Assembly: GCA_027083485.1 (NCBI GenBank)
Contig: JALWOO010000073.1
Coordinates: forward strand, 1-8,695
DNA from: Amylibacter sp.
GTDB taxonomy: Bacteria; Pseudomonadota; Alphaproteobacteria; Rhodobacterales; Rhodobacteraceae
Length of the DNA stretch: 8,695 bases
Direction of reading: 5' to 3'
The notes beneath the pieces were generated by a model. That model saw only the letters and a list, made by a program, of their open reading frames with translations, made no database searches and was not told where the DNA came from. Shown piece by piece: positions 1 through 5,704 of the stretch (the first letter of the stretch is position 1; each line of letters opens with the position of its first letter). The translations under genes were made by a program, and so were the position numbers.

Positions 1-6
1 TGAAAG

Positions 7-57
7 GGGGGCGCTGCCCCCAAACCCTTGCGGGTTTTCCCCCGGGATATTTCGGGG
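7..57. terminator. Triple-hairpin terminator-like element
   Basis: Three consecutive inverted repeats fill almost the whole gap downstream of the corrinoid activator gene. They are GGGGGC/GCCCCC (7-12 with 16-21, 3-nt loop), AAACCC/GGGTTT (22-27 with 32-37, 4-nt loop) and CCCCG/CGGGG (40-44 with 53-57). On the minus strand the last stem is followed only by a short T run, so it is not a textbook intrinsic terminator. Similar GC-rich hairpin strings are, from memory, common after genes in Rhodobacteraceae. It probably ends the minus-strand gene, a gene to the left, or both; the alternative is a dispersed palindromic repeat. Confidence 0.55.
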
Positions 58-73
58 AAATGGAAGGCAAAGT

Positions 74-2101
74 TCAGCGCTTGCGCCGACGCCTGCGCCC
101 GCCGCCTTCGCCGCCGCCGGTGTTGAAGGTGACGTCGGGCAGGGTCACCACGGTTTTGAGGATCGGGAACCGCTCCACCGCGTTCGGGATGTTGGAGGCA
201 TTGACGAAATGTTCCTGAAAGCGCGGTTCGACTGCGGTTTCGATTTTGACGATGTCGCGCACCACCTTTTCAATGTCGCGCCGGGCATCGGTGTTCAGCA
301 GGGCAATGCGCGCGCCGGTACCCGCAGCGTTGCCCGCCGAGGTGACTTTGTTCAACGCACAATCGGGGATCATGCCCAGAACCATGGCGTGTTTGGGGCT
401 GATATGGGCACCAAAGGCCCCTGCCAGAACGATGCGATCCACTGTATCGATGCCGAATTTATCCATCAACAGGCGGGCGCCGGAATAGAGCGCCGCCTTG
501 GCCATCTGGATTTCGCGGATGTCGTTATTGGTGACGGTGATTTTGGGGCCACCATCGGCGCTGCCGTCCCAGACCAGATAGGAATAGGTGCGCCCGTCCA
601 GAAAACAGCGCGCGGTGCCGGTTTGCTCGGGGGATCCGATCAGGCCGGGGCCATCCACGATGCCGCTCATGCGCATTTCGGCCACAAGTTCGATGATGCC
701 GGAGCCGCAAATGCCGGTAATGCCGCTGGAGAGGATGGCTTCGGCGAAGCCGTCTTCGTCGGACCAAAGATCAGAGCCGATCACCTGAAAGCGCGGCTCT
801 TTGGTGATCGGGTCAATGGTGACATGTTCAATCGCGCCGGGGGCTGCCCGTTGGCCGCTGGAGATTTGCGCGCCTTCAAAGGCGGGGCCGGTGGGCGAGG
901 AACAGGCCAGTACCTTTTCCTTGTTGCCGAGCAGAATTTCCGCATTGGTGCCCACATCCACCACCAGCACCAGATCATCCGAGGTGTTGGGGGATTCCGA
1001 CAGCGCCACCGCCGCCGCATCGGCACCCACATGGCCGGCGATACAGGGCAGGATATAAACCCGCGCGGCGGGATGTAAGGTCAGGTCAAGGTCACTGGCC
1101 CGAAGCGCCAGCGCATCGGAGGTGGCCAGCGCGAAAGGGGCCTGCCCCAATTCGAAGGGATCAATGCCAAGGAACAGGTGGTGCATCACAGGGTTGCACA
1201 CGAACACCGCGTCCATGATCAGGGCTTTGTCAATTTCCGCATCGGCGGCGATTTGTACGAACAGGGCATTCATGGCCTCGCGCACGGCCACGGTCATTTC
1301 CTGCGCGCCGCCCTCGTTCATCATGGAGTAGCTGACCCGGCTCATCAGATCTTCGCCAAAACGGATTTGCGGGTTCATAATGCCGGAAGACGCAACCACG
1401 CTGCCATCCTGCAAATCACACAGATGCGCAGCGATGGTGGTCGAGCCGAGGTCCACCGCCATGCCGTAAATGCGGCCTTCGTAAAAGCCGGGCCAGATGT
1501 GCATAATGCGCTTGTCATCCAGATGCACAGCGCAGGTGACCTTCCAGCCGCCTTTGCGCAGGGTGGGTTGCAGGCAGGAAAGAATCGGCAGATCAGCGTG
1601 GATATCCTCCAGTTGCCATTGATCGCGCAGAGCGGCAATCAGGTGTTCCAGATCGCCGGAAGGTTCGTGCATGTCGGGCTGGTCTACCTCGACATAAAAC
1701 AGTTTCACCGAGGGGTTCATCACGATGTCGCGGGCCTCTGCCCGTTTGCGCACCACCTGTTTGTGGACCTGGCTTTCGGGGGGAACATCAATCACCACAT
1801 CGCCCTGAACCGTGGCCTGACAGCCCAAACGCCGCCCGTCAATCAACCCGCGTTTGGATTTGTAGCGTTCCTCGACGCTGTTCCAGTCGCTCAGCGCGCC
1901 TTGTTCGACGGTCAGCCCGTGCTTGGGGAATTCGCCGTATGAGGGGGTGATCTGGCATTTGGAACAAATACCGCGCCCGCCGCAAACCGAATCCAGATCA
2001 ACGCCAAGCTGGCGCGCGGCGGTCAGGATCGGCGTGCCGGCGGGAAAATGCCCGCGTTTGCCGGAAGGTGTGAAAATTACCAGAGGGTCTTGGGTGGTCA
2101 T
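74..2101 (-). CDS. Ferredoxin/ASKHA-domain corrinoid activation protein (RACo/RamA-like, DUF4445)
   Basis: Probable ATP-dependent reductive activator of a corrinoid protein: this family returns inactive Co(II) to Co(I) in cobalamin-dependent methyltransferase systems, in the cytoplasm. The 675-aa protein has an N-terminal [2Fe-2S] ferredoxin domain with cysteines at 40, 46 and 49 (C-x5-C-x2-C) and a fourth at 94. A linker domain follows. The actin-like ATPase (ASKHA) part starts with the phosphate-1 motif DLGSTT at 217-222 and has a second DVGTNAEI motif near residue 385; GITGICGSGI and LAGAFGAHI follow further on. Length and domain order fit RACo-type proteins rather than RamA, which carries C-terminal 4Fe-4S clusters. 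The C-terminus ends in an unusual Gly-rich then Arg-rich tail. No corrinoid protein or methyltransferase gene is in the window, so the partner is unknown. The ATG at 2101 fits the family N-terminus, although its ribosome binding site is weak. Confidence 0.88.
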   Translation of the reverse strand: MTTQDPLVIFTPSGKRGHFPAGTPILTAARQLGVDLDSVCGGRGICSKCQITPSYGEFPKHGLTVEQGALSDWNSVEERYKSKRGLIDGRRLGCQATVQGDVVIDVPPESQVHKQVVRKRAEARDIVMNPSVKLFYVEVDQPDMHEPSGDLEHLIAALRDQWQLEDIHADLPILSCLQPTLRKGGWKVTCAVHLDDKRIMHIWPGFYEGRIYGMAVDLGSTTIAAHLCDLQDGSVVASSGIMNPQIRFGEDLMSRVSYSMMNEGGAQEMTVAVREAMNALFVQIAADAEIDKALIMDAVFVCNPVMHHLFLGIDPFELGQAPFALATSDALALRASDLDLTLHPAARVYILPCIAGHVGADAAAVALSESPNTSDDLVLVVDVGTNAEILLGNKEKVLACSSPTGPAFEGAQISSGQRAAPGAIEHVTIDPITKEPRFQVIGSDLWSDEDGFAEAILSSGITGICGSGIIELVAEMRMSGIVDGPGLIGSPEQTGTARCFLDGRTYSYLVWDGSADGGPKITVTNNDIREIQMAKAALYSGARLLMDKFGIDTVDRIVLAGAFGAHISPKHAMVLGMIPDCALNKVTSAGNAAGTGARIALLNTDARRDIEKVVRDIVKIETAVEPRFQEHFVNASNIPNAVERFPILKTVVTLPDVTFNTGGGEGGGRRRRRKR

Positions 2102-2136
2102 GGGTATCGCCCGTCTTGAAAGCAGAAGTTATCTGC

Positions 2137-2164
2137 ACAATAGGGCGGTTTGCCGGATTGAAAA
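2137..2164 (-). promoter_or_regulatory. Candidate promoter of the corrinoid activator gene
   Basis: On the minus strand, TTTTCA (2164-2159) and TATTGT (2142-2137) are separated by 16 bp, each matching 4 of 6 bases of the sigma-70 consensus. They lie about 36-63 bp upstream of the ATG at 2101. The -35-like box falls in the loop of the inverted repeat at 2148-2174, so a protein bound there would block it. This is pattern matching only. Confidence 0.28.
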
Positions 2165-2174
2165 GCCGGCAAAC
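2148..2174. repeat. Perfect 9-bp inverted repeat upstream of the activator gene
   Basis: GTTTGCCGG (2148-2156) and CCGGCAAAC (2166-2174) pair perfectly around a 9-nt spacer. It lies 47 bp upstream of the activator start and 55 bp downstream of the cytochrome c stop, both on the minus strand. No T tract follows on that strand, so it may be an operator or a factor-assisted terminator for the cytochrome gene. Confidence 0.5.
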
Positions 2175-2197
2175 GTCATTTTAGAGTGTTTTGACGT
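2173..2197. repeat. ACGTCA-N13-TGACGT inverted repeat
   Basis: A perfect 6-bp inverted repeat (2173-2178 with 2192-2197) shares two bases with the edge of the larger inverted repeat at 2148-2174. The spacer is AT-rich. The arrangement looks like a binding site for a dimeric regulator in the 127-bp gap between the cytochrome c and activator genes. No regulator can be named. Confidence 0.35.
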
Positions 2198-2228
2198 CGC
2201 AAGCGGCGGTCTGCGGGTTAGGGACGGC

Positions 2229-2972
2229 TCAACTGTCGTTTGAACTCCAGCGGCAGCGGTCAAAATCGGCGTATTTCAGCATTTGTTCGGCGCGGCCTAT
2301 GGGGATGATGCGGGTGCAGCCTTCCAGATGATCCGCGGTTTCAAAGACCGAAACCTTGCCGGTTTTGGCCATGTCCATCGCGGTTGTGCAAAGGGTTTCT
2401 CCGGGGGCGAGTGTGTTGGTCAGGCGGGTGTCGCCGCCCCCGTCCACGGCAAAGAAATAGGGCTGTTTGCCTGCGTTTTGCACACAAATCTGATTGGCTT
2501 TGATGTCGGTCGGGGCGGAGACCATGCCGTTATGAGCCGTTGACTCCGACGCCATGGCCGCCTGTGTTGCCGCCGGTTTGGAAAAACTGGCGACATAGGC
2601 CACCACATCGCGGCGTTTTTGCGCATCTTTCAGTTTGAAACGCATCTTTGCCTTGGCTCGCTTGTTGCCGGTAAAGGCGCGCAGGTATTTTTTGGGGTCG
2701 GCTATATAGGCTTCGATTTTTTCGGCGTCCCAAACCAGACCTTTGGTAGAGGCCTCTTTCATGCCTTTGCCGTATTTGAAACCTTCAAATGTGCCCGCAG
2801 CCCGCCCGATCACATTGTTCAAAACCGGTCCCGCCGCATTTTTCGCCCCTTCGCCGATCCTGTGGCAGGCTGCGCAGTTTTTAAACACGGCTTTTCCCGC
2901 CTCGATATCCTGCGCCGGGGCGGCCTGTGCCATGGACAGGGCAAGCAATAGCAATGGTGTCAGTTTTTTCAC
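2229..2972 (-). CDS. Exported class I cytochrome c with a C-terminal four-cysteine domain
   Basis: Periplasmic electron carrier. Residues 1-21 are a signal peptide (KK, a leucine-rich core, AAPAQ before the mature DIEAGK). The cytochrome domain covers about 22-132: heme motif CAACH at 33-37, a GPVLNNVIGR stretch at 48-57, the expected WDAEKIEAYIADPKKYL helix, and the likely axial Met110 (AKMRFKL), as in soluble c2/c550-type cytochromes of alphaproteobacteria. After an Ala/Ser/Thr-rich linker, residues 160-247 form a second domain with Cys163, Cys195, Cys219 and Cys240, enough for two disulfides, and ending in FDRCRWSSND. I do not recognise a named family for it. The start is GTG at 2972, supported by AAGGAG 7 nt upstream and by the signal peptide. 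It is divergent from the P460 gene, which suggests a shared redox context. Confidence 0.87.
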   Translation of the reverse strand: MKKLTPLLLLALSMAQAAPAQDIEAGKAVFKNCAACHRIGEGAKNAAGPVLNNVIGRAAGTFEGFKYGKGMKEASTKGLVWDAEKIEAYIADPKKYLRAFTGNKRAKAKMRFKLKDAQKRRDVVAYVASFSKPAATQAAMASESTAHNGMVSAPTDIKANQICVQNAGKQPYFFAVDGGGDTRLTNTLAPGETLCTTAMDMAKTGKVSVFETADHLEGCTRIIPIGRAEQMLKYADFDRCRWSSNDS

Positions 2973-2979
2973 AACAATT

Positions 2980-2985
2980 CTCCTT
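2980..2985 (-). promoter_or_regulatory. Ribosome binding site fixing the GTG start of the cytochrome c gene
   Basis: AAGGAG on the minus strand sits 7 nt before the GTG at 2972-2970. It decides the non-ATG start, which also gives a complete signal peptide. Confidence 0.75.
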
Positions 2986-3106
2986 GAACATCACACCCAC
3001 ATTCCAGCGGGGTAAGGTGAAAGTCTAATCACATTTTCAACCCAAAGGTTCACAAGAAATTTAGCGCATTGTGACACCGGGTGATCGGCTGGCGTGGTTT
3101 ACTTGG

Positions 3107-3134
3107 CATACCAACACATACGAACAATCATACG
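3107..3134 (+). promoter_or_regulatory. Tandem CATACG-type hexamers upstream of the P460 gene
   Basis: CATACC (3107-3112), CATACG (3117-3122) and CATACG (3129-3134) are direct repeats at 10- and 12-bp spacing, about one helical turn apart, and end 38 bp before the P460 start. CATACG is also the half-site of the palindrome beside the TetR-type gene (4608-4623). The copies here are direct, not inverted. The rest of the 200-bp divergent gap (2973-3172) shows no convincing FNR-like or other palindrome. Confidence 0.35.
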
Positions 3135-3172
3135 GCGGGCCGTTGGGTTTGCTTTGCTGACAGGAGAAACAG

Positions 3173-3724
3173 ATGAAAAGAACATTAATGGGATGTATTG
3201 TAGGCGCGGCACTGGCCTTTGGCGGCAGCGTTGGCGCACAGGATAATATGATGCCTTTCGGGACAGATACCGAAGTAAACTATGCAGCACAGCTCTGGAC
3301 CGCGATGGAGTCAATCAACATGGTCGGCGACGGCATGTTGCGCACTTTCCCTTATGAAGGCATCGCCCCGCATGGCATGATGCTCGAGACATTTTACACC
3401 AAGGCAACGGTTGGCGGACATACCGGCACGCTGCTGGTGAAACGCAATTATGGCCCTGAAGGCGTGACCGAAGACGAGGTCCTGAAAGAGCCGGGCAAAC
3501 ACCTTGGCGCGATTACCGTGATGTTCAAGCGTGAAGCGGGCTATGACGCGGATAATCAGGATTGGTTCTGGGCAAAATATCTGCCGGATGGATCGCTGGA
3601 TAAAAACCCCAAGGGCATGCAGCTTGCCGGGCGTGTGGCCAAGGGCAAGCCCAAAGGCTGTATCGCCTGTCATTCCGGTGCGCCGGGGGGGGATTATATT
3701 TTCACCACGGATCATTTGAAATAG
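3173..3724 (+). CDS. Cytochrome P460-family periplasmic heme protein
   Basis: Small exported c-type heme protein of the cytochrome P460 / c'-beta superfamily. Known members oxidise hydroxylamine (P460) or bind nitric oxide (c'-beta). Of the 183 residues, about 1-22 are a signal peptide (MKRTLMG..., cleavage after GAQ). The family pattern is clear in the C-terminal half: ITVMFKREAGYD, then NQDWFWAKYLPDG, then AGRVAKGKPKG, then the heme motif CIACH at 163-167 and the closing GGDYIFTTDH. Length fits the family. I cannot tell from sequence alone whether the Lys that cross-links the heme in true P460s is present (K91 in LVKRNY is one candidate), so hydroxylamine oxidation should not be assumed. 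The ATG at 3173 has GGAG 6 nt upstream. It is transcribed away from the cytochrome c gene and followed by a hairpin terminator. Confidence 0.86.
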   Translation: MKRTLMGCIVGAALAFGGSVGAQDNMMPFGTDTEVNYAAQLWTAMESINMVGDGMLRTFPYEGIAPHGMMLETFYTKATVGGHTGTLLVKRNYGPEGVTEDEVLKEPGKHLGAITVMFKREAGYDADNQDWFWAKYLPDGSLDKNPKGMQLAGRVAKGKPKGCIACHSGAPGGDYIFTTDHLK

Positions 3725-3725
3725 G

Positions 3726-3779
3726 CCGCTACACGGTTGGGGCGCTCCTTAGTAGGAGTGCCCCTGTCGCAGCGGTTTT
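3726..3779. terminator. Hairpin terminator between convergent genes
   Basis: An 11-bp stem, GGGGCGCTCCT (3739-3749) with AGGAGTGCCCC (3754-3764), has one G-T pair and a TAGT loop. It is flanked by an outer CCGCT/AGCGG stem (3726-3730 with 3771-3775), followed by TTTTC on the plus strand. It starts 2 bp after the P460 stop and ends 4 bp before the convergent DUF3995 gene's stop, so it probably serves both directions. Confidence 0.75.
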
Positions 3780-3782
3780 CGT

Positions 3783-4211
3783 TTATGGTTGAAAGGCGAG
3801 CAACAGGCCAAAGCCCACAGCAAACCCCAGACACAAAGGCGAATAATAGCGTTTGTTCAGCGTGGCAAAGGGTTCCTGGCAGAGGAAATTTCCAAACCAC
3901 GGGGTAAGCCCGATCGCCCCGCGCAGCAGAAAAACAAGGGCCAGAACAACCAGCGCCGCAAACCATAAAGGCTGCGGGCCAAGGTGAAACACCCAAAGCA
4001 AGGGCACCATAGCTGCCAGAAATATGAGGGTTGCCACTGTAAGGGTGATCCATGTCGGTGGCATTTGCGTCAGGCCCTTTTGACCGACCACCATTGCCGG
4101 CAGGCGCTTGCGCTCTGTGGCGGGCCAATTGCCGCCAAAGGCCCAATACAGATGCAACAGGGCAATCAGGCCCAGCCCCGCCGACAGGGCTGCGGCGATA
4201 AGGGGGATCAT
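3783..4211 (-). CDS. DUF3995-family small integral membrane protein
   Basis: A 142-aa inner-membrane protein of unknown biochemical role. Hydrophobic segments lie at about 1-25, 52-74, 78-98 and 118-140, giving four predicted helices. The polar stretch after the first helix (HLYWAFGGNWPATE, then LPAMVVGQKGLTQMPP) and the GAIGLTPWF segment ahead of the last helix match my memory of DUF3995 proteins, which are often found near transcription regulators. The ATG at 4211 overlaps the stop of the upstream gene as ATGA, so the two are translationally coupled. The same frame stays open to 4583, but that extension runs inside the coding frame of the upstream gene and is rich in unlikely residues (His, Cys, Trp), so it is not part of the protein. 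Confidence 0.82.
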   Translation of the reverse strand: MIPLIAAALSAGLGLIALLHLYWAFGGNWPATERKRLPAMVVGQKGLTQMPPTWITLTVATLIFLAAMVPLLWVFHLGPQPLWFAALVVLALVFLLRGAIGLTPWFGNFLCQEPFATLNKRYYSPLCLGFAVGFGLLLAFQP

Positions 4212-4591
4212 AGTATTGCCCCGTTCCGGTTCAGTCCGCCAGCGATCAATCCAGCAATGCCGACAAAGGCGATCCATTGCGGCATCGTGGTGATGTTGTT
4301 GTGACGCCTCAGGCCATACCAGACAAAGAGTGCGGCAAAACCAATGCTTTGCATGAGGATGAGCAGTAATAAACCCTCTGTATTCCGGCCTGCAAGCGTC
4401 AGTATTAAAACGATTGTATCCGTTAGCAAAACCACAGTTACCATATGCCATAGCACCGATGCATAGCCCTTGAGCAGAGGCGATAGTGGGCTGCCGAGCA
4501 TGGGCAGGTGGACTTCTTTTCCACCGCCAATAATATGCGCGCCCAAGGTTAATGCGGACAGCCCGCTTGCCGCTGTGATCCATAGGTTCAT
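4208..4591 (-). CDS. Unassigned four-helix membrane protein, first gene of a two-gene operon
   Basis: A 127-aa protein that I do not recognise with certainty. Four hydrophobic segments are visible, roughly 2-20, 43-66, 72-92 and 104-121. Notable polar positions in or beside them are His19 with the GGGKEVHLP loop (23-31), and His49 with Asp58 in the second helix (LWHMVTVVLLTDT); a conserved His/Asp arrangement could bind a metal or a proton, but that is speculation. The start at 4591 is chosen because GGAGG lies 6 nt upstream; an upstream ATG at 4648 in frame would put the operators inside the gene. It overlaps the DUF3995 gene by 4 nt, and the pair is divergent from a TetR-type regulator, which probably represses it. 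Confidence 0.75.
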   Translation of the reverse strand: MNLWITAASGLSALTLGAHIIGGGKEVHLPMLGSPLSPLLKGYASVLWHMVTVVLLTDTIVLILTLAGRNTEGLLLLILMQSIGFAALFVWYGLRRHNNITTMPQWIAFVGIAGLIAGGLNRNGAIL

Positions 4592-4607
4592 TCTATACCT
4601 CCAATAC

Positions 4608-4623
4608 CATACGGTGGCGTATG
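4608..4623. promoter_or_regulatory. Operator 1 (CATACG-N4-CGTATG)
   Basis: Perfect 6-bp inverted repeat with spacer GTGG, overlapping the -10 box of the leftward promoter. It shares the ATACG-N4-CGTAT core with operator 2, 39 bp away centre to centre. A site like this next to a divergent TetR-type gene is a typical repressor operator. Binding by this particular regulator is an inference. Confidence 0.68.
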
Positions 4624-4648
4624 TATGGCTTGATCTTGCGTTTGTCAA
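4620..4648 (-). promoter_or_regulatory. Promoter of the membrane-protein pair
   Basis: On the minus strand a perfect TTGACA (4648-4643) is followed, at the ideal 17-bp spacing, by TACATA (4625-4620), a modest -10 box. The start of transcription would be near 4613, giving a leader of about 20 nt with GGAGG before the ATG at 4591. Operator 1 covers the -10 and operator 2 abuts the -35, so repressor binding at either site would block it. Confidence 0.6.
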
Positions 4649-4661
4649 TACGCTTACGTAT
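4648..4661. promoter_or_regulatory. Operator 2 (ATACG-N4-CGTAT)
   Basis: Perfect 5-bp inverted repeat with spacer CTTA, the same core and spacing as operator 1. It ends 8 bp before the tetR start codon and touches the -35 box of the divergent promoter. Occupancy could therefore shut down tetR itself (autoregulation) as well as the membrane-protein pair. Confidence 0.65.
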
Positions 4662-4669
4662 GGTGACCT

Positions 4670-5233
4670 ATGACAAACAAAACACGCCTTTCAAAAACGG
4701 ATTGGTTGCAAGCCGGATTTCAGGCTTTGGCAGCCAAAGGGCCACAGGCCCTGAAAGCGGAACCTTTGGCGCGCGCGCTTAAGGTGTCCAAGGGATCATT
4801 CTATTGGCATTTCAAGGATATAGCCGATTACAAATCGGCGATGCTGGACCTTTGGCAACAACAGGCGACCGCTGATATTATTGCGGATGTGTCCGCAAAT
4901 TCGGGTTTGGCATCAGAGCGGCTCAAGGATTTGATCACGCAGGTTTCCAGCATGGATATGGCCCCGTATGGAGGCACGAATATCGAAGCGGCCATTCGCG
5001 ATTGGGCACGCTATGACCGATTGGCACAAGCCGCTTTGCAGGCGGTCGACCGGCAACGGCTGGATTATGTGCGGCAATTGTTTCAAGGCTGCGGGTTTGA
5101 TAAAACCCAAAGCCAAACCAAGGCTGCCCTGCTCTATGGGGCACTGAACGGCTTGCAGGGGCTGACCTATACGGGGCAGGTTGATTTGCAACGGGAATTA
5201 CGCCATTTGTTGGGGCAATTACTAAAGGATTAA
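4670..5233 (+). CDS. TetR/AcrR-type transcriptional regulator
   Basis: A 187-aa DNA-binding repressor candidate. The N-terminal helix-turn-helix spans about residues 10-50: the TetR pattern reads LKAEPLARALKVSKG followed by the recognition helix SFYWHFKD (43-50). The remaining helical domain (about 55-187) is the ligand-binding and dimerisation part; its ligand cannot be read from sequence. It is divergent from two small membrane proteins, with two identical-core palindromes in the 78-bp gap, so it most likely controls them and itself. The ATG at 4670 has only a weak GGTGA at 3-nt spacing, suggesting low expression. The stop at 5231-5233 is 3 nt before the ureE start, so ureEFG probably shares its transcript. 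Confidence 0.9.
   Translation: MTNKTRLSKTDWLQAGFQALAAKGPQALKAEPLARALKVSKGSFYWHFKDIADYKSAMLDLWQQQATADIIADVSANSGLASERLKDLITQVSSMDMAPYGGTNIEAAIRDWARYDRLAQAALQAVDRQRLDYVRQLFQGCGFDKTQSQTKAALLYGALNGLQGLTYTGQVDLQRELRHLLGQLLKD
5225..5229 (+). promoter_or_regulatory. Ribosome binding site fixing the GTG start of ureE
   Basis: AAGGA lies inside the last codons of tetR, 7 nt before the GTG at 5237. It supports this start and coupling of ureE translation to tetR. Confidence 0.6.
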
Positions 5234-5236
5234 CAG

Positions 5237-5704
5237 GTGACACAGGACAGAAAACAGCCGCAACCGGTTGCATCGGATATCCGGCGGGCGGGCGAATGGC
5301 AGCAGGCCACAGAGAGCTGTGTGCTGGATTATGACGCACGGTTTATCCGCCGCAAACGGTTGGTGACGCAACAGGGCACCGGTTTTCTGGTGGATCTGGC
5401 GCAGACTGTTTCCCTTAACCATGGCGATGCTTTTGTTTTGAACACGGGGGCATTGATCGAGGTCATTGCCGCCAGAGAAGCCCTGATCGAAGTGCGCGGC
5501 ACCGATCTTGTGCGGCTGGCATGGCACATCGGCAACCGCCATGCGCCTTGTCAGATCGCGCCGGACCGGCTGTTGGTGCAGCGCGAAAAAGTGATGCAGG
5601 ATATGTTGGAAAAGCTCGGAGCCGATCTGCGCGAGGTGGAGGAACCCTTTAGCCCGGAGGGCGGGGCCTATGGCATGGGGCGCACGCATGGCCATGCCCA
5701 CTGA
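5237..5704 (+). CDS. ureE: Urease accessory protein UreE (nickel metallochaperone)
   Basis: Cytoplasmic dimeric protein that binds Ni(II) and passes it to UreG for insertion into the urease active site. The 155-aa product has the UreE N-terminal domain (LDYDARFIRRKRLV, then GTGFLVDLAQ, GDAF and an I-E-V-I-AARE stretch) and the C-terminal metal-binding domain with WHIGNRHAPCQI at 96-107. His97 there corresponds to the invariant bridging nickel ligand. The tail, RTHGHAH, has three His (151, 153, 155), far fewer than the long His-rich tail of the Klebsiella protein. The start is GTG. It overlaps ureF by 17 nt with the ureF start chosen here. A TetR gene rather than ureC precedes it, which departs from the usual ureDABC-EFG order. 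Confidence 0.93.
   Translation: MTQDRKQPQPVASDIRRAGEWQQATESCVLDYDARFIRRKRLVTQQGTGFLVDLAQTVSLNHGDAFVLNTGALIEVIAAREALIEVRGTDLVRLAWHIGNRHAPCQIAPDRLLVQREKVMQDMLEKLGADLREVEEPFSPEGGAYGMGRTHGHAH

Noticed and set aside
209..1078. Long plus-strand open frame (289 aa) antisense to the corrinoid activator gene
   Set aside because: It has no recognisable domain, and its composition (Gly, His, Ala repeats) is what the complement of a GC-rich gene gives. The minus strand encodes a complete conserved protein.
1178..1942. Plus-strand open frame of 254 aa, His-rich
   Set aside because: Another antisense shadow of the same activator gene, with no ribosome binding site or family features.
3311..3715. Minus-strand open frame (134 aa) opposite the P460 gene
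   Set aside because: Antisense shadow. The plus strand has a signal peptide, heme motif and family pattern.
4212..4583. N-terminal extension of the DUF3995 gene up to 4583
   Set aside because: It lies wholly inside the upstream coding frame, is rich in Cys/His/Trp without hydrophobic structure, and the ATGA-coupled start at 4211 begins exactly at a membrane helix.
4592..4648. Upstream ATG at 4648 for the first membrane-protein gene
   Set aside because: It would place the promoter and operator 1 inside the gene. The internal ATG at 4591 has GGAGG at ideal spacing and begins directly at a hydrophobic segment.
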